Of a DNA stretch of 64,000 bases, positions 1 through 8,567 are shown piece by piece; positions within the stretch are counted from its first letter, which is position 1, and each line of letters starts with the position of its first letter. Both the position numbers and the translations under genes were made by a program. The DNA lies in the NCBI GenBank assembly GCA_963791455.1, contig CAWBSM010000005.1:62001-126000 (forward strand), read 5' to 3'. The notes below the pieces were generated by a model, which was not told the origin of the DNA, searched no databases, and was given only the letters and a program-made list of their open reading frames with translations. The stretch comes from Bog-473 sp963791455 (lineage in GTDB: Bacteria > Actinomycetota > Acidimicrobiia > Acidimicrobiales > RAAP-2).

Positions 1-557
1 GCTTCGAACTCGCCGTACGCGCCGTCATCGGCCAGCAGGTGTCGGTCGCCGGCGCTCGAACGGTGGCCGCACGGCTCGTCCGGGCCGCGGGCGAGCAATT
101 GCCCGCACCCAACGGCACACTGACCCATCTCTTCCCCACCCCGGGGGCGTTGGCGGGGCTGGCCCGGCGCAACCCGGCTGCCTTCACCATGCCGGCCGGG
201 CGCCGGCGCGCCTTGGTCGCGCTCGCCGACGCGGTCACGCGGGACGAAGTCGTGATCGACCCGGGTGCCGACCCGGCCGAGCTGCGCCGCTCATTGGTCC
301 GCTTGCCTGGCGTCGGCCCGTGGACGGCCGAGTACGTCGCCATGCGCGCCTTGCGCGACCCGGACGCCTTCATGCCCACCGATCTCGGCATCCGCCGGGC
401 GGCGCGAGCCGTCGGCCTGCCCGAGGATCCGGCGGGCCTTCTCGCCGTCGGCGAGGGCTGGCGCCCCTGGCGCAGCTACGCCATGGCGCACCTGTGGTCC
501 CTCCAATCTCTGGACACCCCAATCCCCATCAAACCGATGAAAGGACGTGCAGCATGA
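1..557 (+). CDS. alkA: DNA-3-methyladenine glycosylase II (AlkA-type), 5' end outside window
   Basis: Base-excision repair glycosylase that removes alkylated bases such as 3-methyladenine. The frame is already open at base 3 and reads FELAVRAVIGQQVS, a conserved AlkA segment, so the N-terminal part lies upstream of the window. The helix-hairpin-helix is visible as LPGVGPWTAEY, followed by the GPD-type loop with PTDLGIRRA, whose Asp matches the catalytic Asp of the HhH-GPD superfamily. The stop overlaps the start of ogt (ATGA), so the two alkylation-repair genes are probably co-transcribed and translationally coupled. In actinobacteria AlkA is often fused to an Ada-type regulatory domain; the missing 5' part would show whether that is so here. 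Confidence 0.9.
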   Translation, partial: FELAVRAVIGQQVSVAGARTVAARLVRAAGEQLPAPNGTLTHLFPTPGALAGLARRNPAAFTMPAGRRRALVALADAVTRDEVVIDPGADPAELRRSLVRLPGVGPWTAEYVAMRALRDPDAFMPTDLGIRRAARAVGLPEDPAGLLAVGEGWRPWRSYAMAHLWSLQSLDTPIPIKPMKGRAA

Positions 558-1018
558 CCACCACCATGCCCGTCGACACCCCGATCGGCCGCCTCGTGCT
601 CGAGTGCGACGGCGACGTTCTGGTCGGCATCTGGCTGCCGAACGAAACCAGGCACGGCCGTCGCGACGTCGACGTTCCACCCGTGCTCAAGGAGACGGCG
701 ACGCAGCTCGAGGAGTACTTCGCCCGGGAGCGCACCGAGTTCGACCTCCCGATGGACCTCGACGGCACCCCGTTCCAGCGCGAGGTGTGGGCCGAGCTGA
801 CCCGCATCCCCTACGGGAAGACCATCAGCTACGGCGAGCTGGCTCGCCGGGTCGGGCGACCCAACGGTCCCCGGGCGGTGGGCCAGGCGAACGGGCGCAA
901 TCCGATCCCGATCGTCGTGCCCTGTCACCGCGTGCTGGCGAGCAACGGGATCGGAGGTTACGGCGGCGGCCTCACGGTCAAGCGCGCCCTGCTCGCAGTG
1001 GAAGGTGTGACCGCGTAG
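554..1018 (+). CDS. ogt: Methylated-DNA--[protein]-cysteine S-methyltransferase
   Basis: Suicide enzyme that moves the alkyl group from O6-alkylguanine to its own cysteine. The 154-residue protein carries the diagnostic active site PCHRV near residue 127, preceded by the DNA-binding winged helix (FQREVWAELTRIPYGKTISY) and followed by GIGGYGGG. Length is normal for a single-domain Ogt without the Ada N-terminal domain. The ATG lies inside the alkA stop (ATGA overlap) and has AAAGGA about 8 nt upstream, which fixes this start over longer in-frame alternatives. It forms a repair operon with alkA. Confidence 0.95.
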   Translation: MTTTMPVDTPIGRLVLECDGDVLVGIWLPNETRHGRRDVDVPPVLKETATQLEEYFARERTEFDLPMDLDGTPFQREVWAELTRIPYGKTISYGELARRVGRPNGPRAVGQANGRNPIPIVVPCHRVLASNGIGGYGGGLTVKRALLAVEGVTA

Positions 1019-1055
1019 CGGCGGCAACGCCACGAGGAGGCGCGAGGGCCCGGGC

Positions 1056-1088
1056 GCTGCTGACGCAGCACCGGCGCACCTAAGGTGC
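1056..1088 (+). terminator. Two small hairpins after ogt
   Basis: GCTGC (1056-1060) and GCAGC (1065-1069) form a 5-bp stem with a 4-nt loop. GCACC (1076-1080) and GGTGC (1084-1088) form a second stem that overlaps the TAAGGT hexamer before the next gene. There is no T-run. The pair may end the repair operon or shape the start of the next transcript; the evidence is weak. Confidence 0.3.
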
Positions 1089-1092
1089 GGCG

Positions 1093-1905
1093 GTGGAAAT
1101 CGCCCAGAGTGTGCACGACGCGTTCGATCTCACGGGCCGGGTGGCCCTGGTGACCGGTGCCGGCGGTGGCATCGGTCGCACCACCTCCGAGGTGCTGGCG
1201 GCCGCCGGCGCCACCGTGGTCTGTGCGGACATCGACGCCGGTCGCGCGGCCGAGACGGCGAGCGCCATCCTCGGTCAAGGTGGGAAGGCCGAGAGCGCGC
1301 CGCTCGACGTGACGGTGCGCGGGGCGGCGGCGACGCTCGTAGAGCACATCGCGGCGCGGCACGGAGGGCTGCATGTCATGTGCAACATCGCCGGCATCAT
1401 GATCGACAGCTCCATCATCGACGTCGACCCCGACGAATTCGACCGCATCCTGTCGGTGAACCTGAAGGGCGTGCTCTACGGATGTCAGGCCGCCGGGAAG
1501 GTGATGGTCGCACAGCGCGGCGGCTCCATCATCAACATGTCCTCGGCGGCGGTGCTCGCGCCTTCGCCCGGCATCGGGCCTTACGCCATCTGCAAGGCGG
1601 GCGTGGCCCAGCTGACGAAATCGATGGCCGTGGAGGTCGGCGGAGACGGCGTACGCGTCAATACGGTCGCGCCGGGTTTCGTGCCGACCAACATGACGGC
1701 GCGCTATTACACCAACCCCGACGGCACCGTGAACGAGGAGGCCAAGGCAACGGTGCTGTCGCCGATGGCGCGCTTCGCCCCCATGCGACGCGTCGGCACG
1801 ACGTCGGACATCGCCTACTGCGTGCTGTACCTCGCCTCCGACGCCAGCAGCTTCGTGACCGGGCAGCTGATCAGCCCCAACGGCGGCGTCTCCATGCACT
1901 ACTGA
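1093..1905 (+). CDS. SDR-family NAD(P)-dependent oxidoreductase
   Basis: Classical short-chain dehydrogenase of 270 residues. The cofactor motif TGAGGGIG is at residues 21-28, and Asp46 at the end of beta-2 suggests NAD(H) preference. Catalytic residues are the Ser pair at 150-151, Tyr164 and Lys168 (YAICK). The C-terminus ends with a typical VTGQLISPNGG segment. The substrate cannot be told from sequence. The GTG start is preceded 6 nt upstream by TAAGGT, so the transcript is probably leaderless. The gene stands alone between the repair operon and a convergent lipoprotein gene. Confidence 0.88.
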   Translation: MEIAQSVHDAFDLTGRVALVTGAGGGIGRTTSEVLAAAGATVVCADIDAGRAAETASAILGQGGKAESAPLDVTVRGAAATLVEHIAARHGGLHVMCNIAGIMIDSSIIDVDPDEFDRILSVNLKGVLYGCQAAGKVMVAQRGGSIINMSSAAVLAPSPGIGPYAICKAGVAQLTKSMAVEVGGDGVRVNTVAPGFVPTNMTARYYTNPDGTVNEEAKATVLSPMARFAPMRRVGTTSDIAYCVLYLASDASSFVTGQLISPNGGVSMHY

Positions 1906-1954
1906 CGCGTGCCGGGACGAGTCGGAGCGGCACCCGCCCGCGAGGAACCGAGGA

Positions 1955-3133
1955 CTACGACAGGCGCACCAGGTCGAACTGCCCGGTCGAGGTGTCGGAC
2001 ACGACGACGGCCGGGCCGGGGCCGAGGAGGTTGACGGCCGACCCGACCCCCACCGGGTCGCTCAAGGTGCCGTGCACATCGATACGGAACACGCACGCCG
2101 TCGGGGCTTGAGCCGCAGCCGGGCAGGCCGCGTTGGTCCCGGCGGCTTCGAGCACCAGCGGCCCCGCGGCCGAGTCCACCACGCTGCTCGTCACCGAGCC
2201 GCTGTACGTGCCCAGCACGTGCAGGGTGGCGACGTCGTAGGTGGTGTACGTCGCATCGAGGCCCTGACCCGCGGGCTCGCTGACCCACACGGCGCCCCCG
2301 GCGACGACGTCGAGGTACTGCACGCCGCCGCCCAGGCCGTTGGGCGTCGCCGCCAGCGCCGGACCGGTCACGGTGGCACCACCCGCTCGCAACACGTCCA
2401 GATGGTGGTCGGCGCTCTCGTAGTAGATCGACCCGTCCGACCCGATGGCGTCGCCGAGACTGCGCAAAAGGAGGTGCGGCGCCGCCGACGAGTTCGGCTC
2501 GATGCGATAGACGCTGACCGTATCGCCCCGGGTGACGGAGACGAAGACGACACCGGCGGCGGCAGCCAGCGCGACGAGACCATTGTCCGAGCTGTTGGCT
2601 GCCTGGACATTGGGCATCGTCCACTGCCCATCCTGGTTGCCGCTGACGCGGCTGTACGCGAACACGGTGGAGTAGGTCGCGACGTAGAAGTTGGTGCCGT
2701 CGGCCGCCAAGGAGGCGATGCCGGTCGGCACGTGCTCCGCGATGGCGGCCGGTCCGTTGCCGTCGACGACCCACGCGATGGAGGGCGAGGGGCTGGTCGG
2801 GTCCTGCGGTGCGGCGAACACGGCGCCGTCGGGACTTTCGGCGGCCGTGACGCGGTCGGCCGAGAAGGGGAGGGCGATCGCTGCCCCGGGCTGCAACGGC
2901 CCCGAGGTCGACACGGGGGGCAACGTCGAGGAGGGCGTGCCGGTCGTCGTCGTGGAGCTCGAGGCCGCAGGTTCGGACCCGGTATGGTTCGTCGTTGGGG
3001 TGCCGGCCGGCGGCGCCGAGGGGCTCGAACTACACGACGTCACCACGAGTGCCGCCAGCGCAACCAGCGCGACCACGAGGACGGGTGCCGCCGGGAAACC
3101 CCATGGCACCCGCCGCCCCGTCCTCCCGCGCAT
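1955..3133 (-). CDS. Putative lipoprotein, beta-propeller-like, unknown function
   Basis: Predicted exported protein of about 392 residues. It has an Arg-rich N-terminus, a hydrophobic segment (VLVVALVALAALVV) and a lipobox-like VTSC, followed by a long Ser/Thr/Pro linker. Beyond that, repeated short strands with Gly-Asp turns (DGAVFAAP, DGTNFYVA, GSIYYES, GGAVWVSE) suggest a WD40/PQQ-like propeller, but no family is recognised. A frame extension reaches 3178. The ATG at 3133 is preferred because GATACT (3141-3146, read on the minus strand) lies 7 nt upstream, as in other leaderless genes here. It is probably anchored to the outer face of the membrane. Confidence 0.6.
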   Translation of the reverse strand: MRGRTGRRVPWGFPAAPVLVVALVALAALVVTSCSSSPSAPPAGTPTTNHTGSEPAASSSTTTTGTPSSTLPPVSTSGPLQPGAAIALPFSADRVTAAESPDGAVFAAPQDPTSPSPSIAWVVDGNGPAAIAEHVPTGIASLAADGTNFYVATYSTVFAYSRVSGNQDGQWTMPNVQAANSSDNGLVALAAAAGVVFVSVTRGDTVSVYRIEPNSSAAPHLLLRSLGDAIGSDGSIYYESADHHLDVLRAGGATVTGPALAATPNGLGGGVQYLDVVAGGAVWVSEPAGQGLDATYTTYDVATLHVLGTYSGSVTSSVVDSAAGPLVLEAAGTNAACPAAAQAPTACVFRIDVHGTLSDPVGVGSAVNLLGPGPAVVVSDTSTGQFDLVRLS

Positions 3134-3294
3134 CGGGCCCAGTATCGCGGCCGGCGACGCTCGTACCGCGGCAGCCACCGCGCTCGGGTGGAGCGAAGCC
3201 GGTCGCTCGAGAAGGGCCGACCGGGGGTTTGGGCTGGGTGGGGGCCTGCCGTCGACCCGTCGCGTGACTCCGCCGGGCCGGTACGGTGCGTCCC

Positions 3295-4014
3295 ATGGTC
3301 ATCACGCGCCACATCTCCTACGAGGCCGACGGACGCACCATGGTCGGCACGCTGGCCTTGCCCGAAGGCACCGACCAACGCCCGGGCGTCCTCGTCTCCC
3401 ACGAGGGACCCGGTCTCGACGACCACGCCCGCGCCCGGGCGGTCCGGCTCGCCGACGAGCGCGGCTACGTCGCGTTCGCCCTCGACTATCACGGTGGTGG
3501 GCAGCCGTTAACCGGTCGGGACGAGATGATGGCGCGCATCGGCGAATTGCGAGGCGACCCCCAGCGAGCGCGTGCCATCGCCACGGCGGGGCTCGACGTG
3601 CTGCGGGCCGAGGCGCGCACCGACACCGACCGCCTCGCGGCCATCGGTTTTTGTTTCGGCGGCACGCTGTCGCTCGAGCTGGCGCGCAGTGGGGCAGACC
3701 TCAAGGCGGTGGTGGGATTCCATGCCGGACTCGGACCGGCCCGTCCCGAGGACGCCCGTCACATCCGGGCCAAGGTGCTGATGCTGATCGGAGCGGACGA
3801 CCCCCTCGTGGACAGCGCGCAGCGGCTCGCCTTTGAGGAGGAGATGCGTGCCGGCGGTGTCGACTGGCAGCTGAACCTCTACGGAGGCGCGGTCCACTCG
3901 TTCACGAATCCGCGCGCCAGCCAGGTCGACCTTCCGGGCATCGCCTACCACGAGCCGACGGACCGCCGTTCCTGGCTGGCCATGCTGAACCTCTTCGACG
4001 AGGTCTTGGGCTGA
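3295..4014 (+). CDS. Dienelactone hydrolase family protein
   Basis: Alpha/beta hydrolase of 239 residues related to dienelactone hydrolase. The nucleophile is a cysteine (GFCFGG, Cys120), the hallmark that separates this family from serine hydrolases. An acidic pair (ADD, about 168-169) and His201 in GGAVHSFTNP complete the triad. Family members hydrolyse lactones or ester bonds in ring-cleavage pathways. The start at 3295 is chosen over GTG 3286 because TACGGT (3282-3287) lies 7 nt before this ATG. It heads a same-strand run of catabolic genes. Confidence 0.88.
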   Translation: MVITRHISYEADGRTMVGTLALPEGTDQRPGVLVSHEGPGLDDHARARAVRLADERGYVAFALDYHGGGQPLTGRDEMMARIGELRGDPQRARAIATAGLDVLRAEARTDTDRLAAIGFCFGGTLSLELARSGADLKAVVGFHAGLGPARPEDARHIRAKVLMLIGADDPLVDSAQRLAFEEEMRAGGVDWQLNLYGGAVHSFTNPRASQVDLPGIAYHEPTDRRSWLAMLNLFDEVLG

Positions 4015-4033
4015 GAGGCCCCGGGCCCGTGTT

Positions 4034-4067
4034 CCCGCGCCGTTGCGGGCTTCTGACGCCCCGTCAG
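4034..4067 (+). terminator. Two tandem perfect hairpins between hydrolase and amidohydrolase
   Basis: CCCGC (4034-4038) pairs with GCGGG (4045-4049). CTGACG (4053-4058) pairs perfectly with CGTCAG (4062-4067) across a 3-nt loop. Both lie between the stop at 4014 and a -10-like TACGCT at 4076. They probably end the upstream transcript before the next gene's own promoter. No T-run is present, which is common in GC-rich actinobacteria. Confidence 0.5.
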
Positions 4068-4075
4068 GTGCGGGC

Positions 4076-4089
4076 TACGCTCGGTGTCC
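4076..4089 (+). promoter_or_regulatory. -10 element TACGCT of a probable leaderless promoter
   Basis: TACGCT at 4076-4081 is followed by 8 nt and then the ATG at 4090, with no ribosome binding site. The same hexamer occurs twice at 30.2 kb in the same position relative to start codons. Confidence 0.5.
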
Positions 4090-5292
4090 ATGCCTGAGCC
4101 CCTGCCGAAGATCATCTCGGTCGACGACCACGTCGTCGAGCCGCCCGGCGTCTGGCAGGACCGTCTCCCATCCAAGTACGCCGAGGTCGGGCCGCGCATC
4201 GTGCGGGCACCCATGCCCGAAGTGGAGTTCCGGGGCGGACAGCTGAGGGTCAAGCCCGGCGCCGAAGGGGTCCCGGTCGACTGGTGGTACTACGAGGACC
4301 TCAAGAGGCCGCTGCTGCGGGTCGACTCCGCCGTGGGAGTGCCGCGCGACGAGGTCACCATGAAAGGCGTCACCTACGAGGACATGCGGCCCGGCTCCTA
4401 CGAGGTGAAGCCACGCCTCGACGATATGGACGCCAATCACATCGAGGCCGCGTTGTGCTTCCCCACCTTCCCCCGGTTCTGCGGCCAGACCTTCACCGAG
4501 GCCACCGACAAGGAGTTGGGACTGCTCTGCGTGAAGGCCTACAACGACTGGATGGTCGAGGAGTGGTGCGGCGACTCGGCGGGACGGCTCGTGCCGCTCT
4601 GTCTCATCCCGCTGTGGGACGTGGAACTGGCCGAGCAGGAGGTGCGGCGCAACGCGGCGCGTGGCGTCCGTGCGGTCTGCTTCAGCGAGATCCCGCCCTT
4701 CCTCGGGCTCCCGAGCGTCCATGATCCGGACCACTATTGGGACCCCTTCTTCCGGGCCTGCGCCGAGACCCAGACGATCGTCAACATGCACATCGGCAGC
4801 TCGTCGAAGATGCCGTCGACCTCGGCGGACGCTCCGCCGGCGGTCGGTTCGACGCTCACGCACACCAACGCCACCTTCTCGCTGGTCGACTTCCTTTTCA
4901 GCGGTGTCTTCGTGCGCTTCCCCGACCTCAAGGTGGCCTATTCGGAGGGGCAGATCGGCTGGATCCCCTACATTCTGGAGCGGGCGGACACGGTGTGGCT
5001 GGAGAACCGCGGCTGGGGTGGGGTGGCCGACATCGTGCCCGAGAAGCCTTCGAGCTACTTCAAGGACCACGTGTGGGGATGCTTCTTCGACGACGCCCAC
5101 GGCCTGCGCTCGGTGGAGGAGATCGGCGAGGACAACATCACCTACGAATCGGACTATCCGCACTCGGACTCGACCTGGCCGAACACGCTGGAGGTCGCCG
5201 AGAAGCAGATGGCGGACCTCACCGACGACCAGCGCCACAAGATCGTGCGCGGCAACGCGATCAAGCTGTTCGGACTCGACTTCGTCGCCTGA
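4090..5292 (+). CDS. Amidohydrolase family 2 protein
   Basis: Metal-dependent hydrolase or decarboxylase of 400 residues with the amidohydrolase-2 (TIM-barrel) fold. The N-terminal VDDHVVEPPGVW is the usual family start, carrying a DxH metal-binding pair, and the C-terminal YESDYPHSDSTWPNT carries the conserved Asp. The family includes many uncharacterised actinobacterial enzymes near acyl-CoA dehydrogenases, as here, and functions range from decarboxylation to C-N or C-C hydrolysis. The substrate is unknown. The -10 box fixes the start at 4090 rather than GTG 4084. It is followed after 26 nt by the acyl-CoA dehydrogenase genes. Confidence 0.85.
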   Translation: MPEPLPKIISVDDHVVEPPGVWQDRLPSKYAEVGPRIVRAPMPEVEFRGGQLRVKPGAEGVPVDWWYYEDLKRPLLRVDSAVGVPRDEVTMKGVTYEDMRPGSYEVKPRLDDMDANHIEAALCFPTFPRFCGQTFTEATDKELGLLCVKAYNDWMVEEWCGDSAGRLVPLCLIPLWDVELAEQEVRRNAARGVRAVCFSEIPPFLGLPSVHDPDHYWDPFFRACAETQTIVNMHIGSSSKMPSTSADAPPAVGSTLTHTNATFSLVDFLFSGVFVRFPDLKVAYSEGQIGWIPYILERADTVWLENRGWGGVADIVPEKPSSYFKDHVWGCFFDDAHGLRSVEEIGEDNITYESDYPHSDSTWPNTLEVAEKQMADLTDDQRHKIVRGNAIKLFGLDFVA

Positions 5293-5318
5293 CCCCGGCC
5301 GACCGCCTCGTCCCAGCG

Positions 5319-6498
5319 ATGGACCTCCGCTACACCGCGTCCGAGCAGGCGTTCCGCAACGAGTTGCGCAGCTGGCTGGCCGCGACCCTGCCCGCCGTCG
5401 GCCTATCGCCGCCCCACGACGACTGGCCGGCCCGGCGGGCCTTCGACCTGCGCTGGCAGCGCCTGCTCTTCGAAGCCGGGTACGCCGGGGTCGACTGGCC
5501 GGTCGAGGGAGGTGGGCGCGGTGCCTCCCCGGTAGAACAGCTGATCTTCAAGGAGGAGTGCGAGCGGGCTCGTGCGCCCTACGTCGGGGTCAACTTCGTG
5601 GGCCTGCTGCACGCCGGGCCGACGATCATCGCCGAGGGCACGCGGGAGCAGAAGGAGCGGTACCTGCCGACGATCCTGCGCGGCGAGGAGGTGTGGTGCC
5701 AGGGCTTCAGCGAGCCCGACGCCGGGAGCGACCTGGCCTCGCTGCGGACCCGCGCGGCGTGACGGAGACTGCTACGTCGTGACGGGCTCGAAGATCTGGA
5801 CCTCCTACGCCTTCGTGGCGGATTTCTGCGAGCTGCTCGTGCGCACCGGCGAGAGCGGAAGCCGTGGCATCACGTGGCTCGTCCTGCCCATGGACTCGCC
5901 CGGGATCGAGATCCGGCCGCTGCGCACCATGGCGGGCACGCTCGAGTTCGCCGAGCTGTTCCTCAACGAGGTGCGGGTGCCGGTGGCCAACCGGGTGGGC
6001 GAGGAGAACGACGGCTGGCGCGTCACCATGGTCACTCTTTCCTTCGAGCGGGGTACCGCATTTGTCGGAGAGCTCCTCGAGTGCGCGCGGCTGCTGCGCG
6101 AGCTGCACCGGGTCGCCGCCCGGCTCGGCCTCGTGGAAGACGCCGGCCTGGCGCGCCGCATCGGACACCTGGTGGCGGCCTTCGACGCGCTCTGGGCCCT
6201 CACCAAACGCAACGTCTCCGAGGCGGCCCAGACCGGCGTGCCTGGCGTTGGAGGATCGGTCTTCAAGCTGTCGTTCTCCGAGCACTCCCAGGCCCTGGGC
6301 GACCTGGCCCTGGAGGTGCTGGACCGGGCCGCGCTGTGCGGCGACCCGCTGAACGGGAGCGACGGCGCGCCCTTGGGCAACGAGGAACAGCTGGCGGCGT
6401 GGTTCAAGGCGATCTCGTCGACCATCGCCGCCGGCACGTCACAGGTGCAGCGCAACATCGTGGGCGAACGCATCCTCGGCCTTCCTCGGTCCCGCTGA
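5319..6498 (+). pseudogene. Acyl-CoA dehydrogenase with an internal frameshift
   Basis: Flavin enzyme for alpha-beta desaturation of an acyl-CoA. The N-terminal half (from MDLRYTASEQAFRNEL) runs in one frame to a TGA at 5760 just after SLRTRAA. The C-terminal half continues without loss from RDGDCYVVTGSKIWTSYA (5758 onward) to 6498. The break falls in the conserved strand that normally reads RTRA-x-RDGD, so a 2-base loss or 1-base gain near 5752-5760 explains it. About 393 residues are covered in total, normal for the family. The stop overlaps the next gene (TGATG). Because everything else is intact, this is either a sequencing indel or a very recent mutation. Confidence 0.8.
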
Positions 6499-7514
6499 TG
6501 GACTTCCGCGTGGGCGAGGACCAGCGCGAATTGGCCGAGAGCACCCGGGCCATGGTGGCGGGCCGCCTGCCCCTGGAGCACCTGCGCGCCAGGGAAGGGC
6601 ACGAGCGCGCCATCGGCAACGACGACTGGGGCGCCTTGGGCGCCACGGGCGTGTTCGGGCTGACCCTGCCCGAGCCGGTGGGCACCGGCCTGGGCATGGC
6701 GGACGCCGTCGTCGTCATCCAGGAGCTCGGTCGGGCGCTGGTGCCCGGACCTCTCGTGGGCACCGTCCTGGCCGCACGGGCCGGACTGGTGGACGGTGCG
6801 GCCGACGGGCGGGCCCAGGTCGGCGTGCACTGTGCCGGCGCGGCGCCGATCCTGGTGGAACACCTGGCGTCGCTGGACGCCCTGCTCGTCCTCGAGCGAG
6901 GCGTCGGCCGGGGTCCCCGTCTGGTGGCTCCGGCCCCTGACGCGGCGGAGGCCAGCCGCATGCAGGCGCCACTGGACCCCTTGACACCCTTGTGGCGACT
7001 CGAGGCGGTGCCCGCCGGCGAGCCGGTCGCTGACCCGGAGGAGAGACTGTGGCGCGACGGAGCGCTGCTCACGGCCGCGCTGCAAGTGGGGCACGCGGCA
7101 GCGACATTGGACCTCGCCGTGGCCTACGCCAAAGAGCGCCACCAGTTCGGCAAGCCCATCGGGAGCTTCCAGGCCGTCAAGCACATCTGCGCGGACATGT
7201 TGGTGCGCGCCGAGGTGGCGCGGGCGGGCCTGCACGCCGCGGCATGCCTGGCCGACGAGCCCGATGTCGCGGTGTCGGAGGCCGAGACAGCCGGCTGCTC
7301 GCCGGGCGAGCTCTTGGACCGCGCCGTCAGCGGCGCCAAGCTGCTGGCCGACGAGGCCGCCATCGGGAACGCCCGGGGCGCTATCCAGGTGCACGGCGGC
7401 ATGGGCTTCACCTGGGAGGTGCCCCTCCACCTTCACCTCAAGCGGGCCCGCGTCCTTTCCACCACTTTTGGCACCCCCGCCGAGCTGGCGACTGTCATGG
7501 CCGCGTACGCATGA
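6498..7514 (+). CDS. Acyl-CoA dehydrogenase (short partner subunit)
   Basis: Second acyl-CoA dehydrogenase, 338 residues, starting in the TGATG overlap with the previous gene. It carries the C-terminal helical domain with HQFGKPIGSFQAVKH and the end motif GAIQVHGGMGFTWEVPLHLHLKRA. The N-terminal and middle domains are shortened and divergent, and the consensus catalytic Glu segment is not evident. In actinobacteria such pairs of a full-length and a short protein form heterotetramers, as in the steroid-catabolism FadE pairs, so 5319-7514 probably encodes the two subunits of one enzyme. The heteromer is inferred from the layout and family knowledge. Confidence 0.85.
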   Translation: MDFRVGEDQRELAESTRAMVAGRLPLEHLRAREGHERAIGNDDWGALGATGVFGLTLPEPVGTGLGMADAVVVIQELGRALVPGPLVGTVLAARAGLVDGAADGRAQVGVHCAGAAPILVEHLASLDALLVLERGVGRGPRLVAPAPDAAEASRMQAPLDPLTPLWRLEAVPAGEPVADPEERLWRDGALLTAALQVGHAAATLDLAVAYAKERHQFGKPIGSFQAVKHICADMLVRAEVARAGLHAAACLADEPDVAVSEAETAGCSPGELLDRAVSGAKLLADEAAIGNARGAIQVHGGMGFTWEVPLHLHLKRARVLSTTFGTPAELATVMAAYA

Positions 7515-7554
7515 GGGAAATTCTGGGCGAGCTCGTCAGATCGGAGCGCATTCC

Positions 7555-8538
7555 ATGACCGACCCTGCTCTCATTCCCGCCGACGTCGTGCGCACCGTCC
7601 CCGAGGGGCAGGTCGTCTACGGCATGCAGCTGCCCATTCAGTCCCAGTCGACGATGTACGTCGCCGCTTGGGAGAAGGAGGCTGGACCGGCGCAGCTGGC
7701 GCGCATCGCCCGGGTGGCCGACGAGGCCGGCTTCTTTTACCTCGGCGTGTGCGACCACACCGCTATCCCGCGCCGTCTCGCCGAAGCCATGGGCACCATC
7801 TGGTACGACACGACGGCGACGCTCGGCTGGCTCGCCGCATTGACCACCAACACGCATCTGCTCTCGCACGTGCTGATCCTGGCCCAGCGTCACCCGCTGC
7901 GTGCGGCCAAGGAGCTCTCGACACTCGACCAACTCTCAGGGGGGCGTCTCATCGTCGGCGTCGGCGCGGGCCACGTGCCCGAAGAGTACGAAATCCTCAC
8001 CGGCGACTTCGAGCGGCGCGGGCGCCATACCGACGAGGCCGTGTCGGCTCTGGCACGTTGTTTCACCGAGGAGTTCCCGGAGCTGCCCGGCCCACGCTTT
8101 CCCGCCCGCGACATGGGGATCGGGCCGCGTCCGGTGCGCCAACCCCGCCCGCCCATCTGGATCGGCGGCTCGACTCCCGCCGCCATCCGGCGCACGGCGG
8201 CGTTCGGTGACGGCTGGCTCCCCCAGGGGACGCCGCGGCGCGACTTGCCCGGGCAGATCGCCCGGCTGCGCGAACTGCGGGAGCAACTACGCGGCGACGC
8301 GCCGCTCGACGTGGGGACCATCGTCGAGCCGATCTACCTGACGGGTGGAGGCTCGGGTTGGGACCTGCCCAACTGGGTCCTCGGCGGCGGCGCCGAGGAG
8401 GTCGCCGCGTCGCTGCGCGAGCTGGTGGATATGGGCGTCAACCACCTGCAGGTGCGATTCATGGCCCGTAGCTCCGAGGAATTCTGCGAGCAGGCGGCGC
8501 GGTTCGGCGTCGAGGTAGGTCCCCTGCTGAACCGCTGA
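7555..8538 (+). CDS. LLM-class (luciferase-like) F420-type oxidoreductase
   Basis: TIM-barrel flavin/F420 oxidoreductase of 327 residues. Family segments seen are YLGVCDHTAIPR, LSTLDQLSGGRLIVGVGAGH, PPIWIGGSTPAAIRRTAAFGDGWLP and the C-terminal LVDMGVNHLQVRF. In actinobacteria this subgroup usually depends on coenzyme F420, which is inference here. The ATG at 7555 has GGAG about 9 nt upstream. It follows the acyl-CoA dehydrogenase pair by 40 nt in the same direction and probably acts in the same catabolic pathway. Confidence 0.87.
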   Translation: MTDPALIPADVVRTVPEGQVVYGMQLPIQSQSTMYVAAWEKEAGPAQLARIARVADEAGFFYLGVCDHTAIPRRLAEAMGTIWYDTTATLGWLAALTTNTHLLSHVLILAQRHPLRAAKELSTLDQLSGGRLIVGVGAGHVPEEYEILTGDFERRGRHTDEAVSALARCFTEEFPELPGPRFPARDMGIGPRPVRQPRPPIWIGGSTPAAIRRTAAFGDGWLPQGTPRRDLPGQIARLRELREQLRGDAPLDVGTIVEPIYLTGGGSGWDLPNWVLGGGAEEVAASLRELVDMGVNHLQVRFMARSSEEFCEQAARFGVEVGPLLNR

Positions 8539-8567
8539 GCTGCTGGCCGCCATAGGGTGGTTGGCGA

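Noticed and set aside
5805..7436. Long antisense frame across the acyl-CoA dehydrogenase genes
   Set aside because: Shadow frame; the sense strand carries clear conserved motifs throughout.
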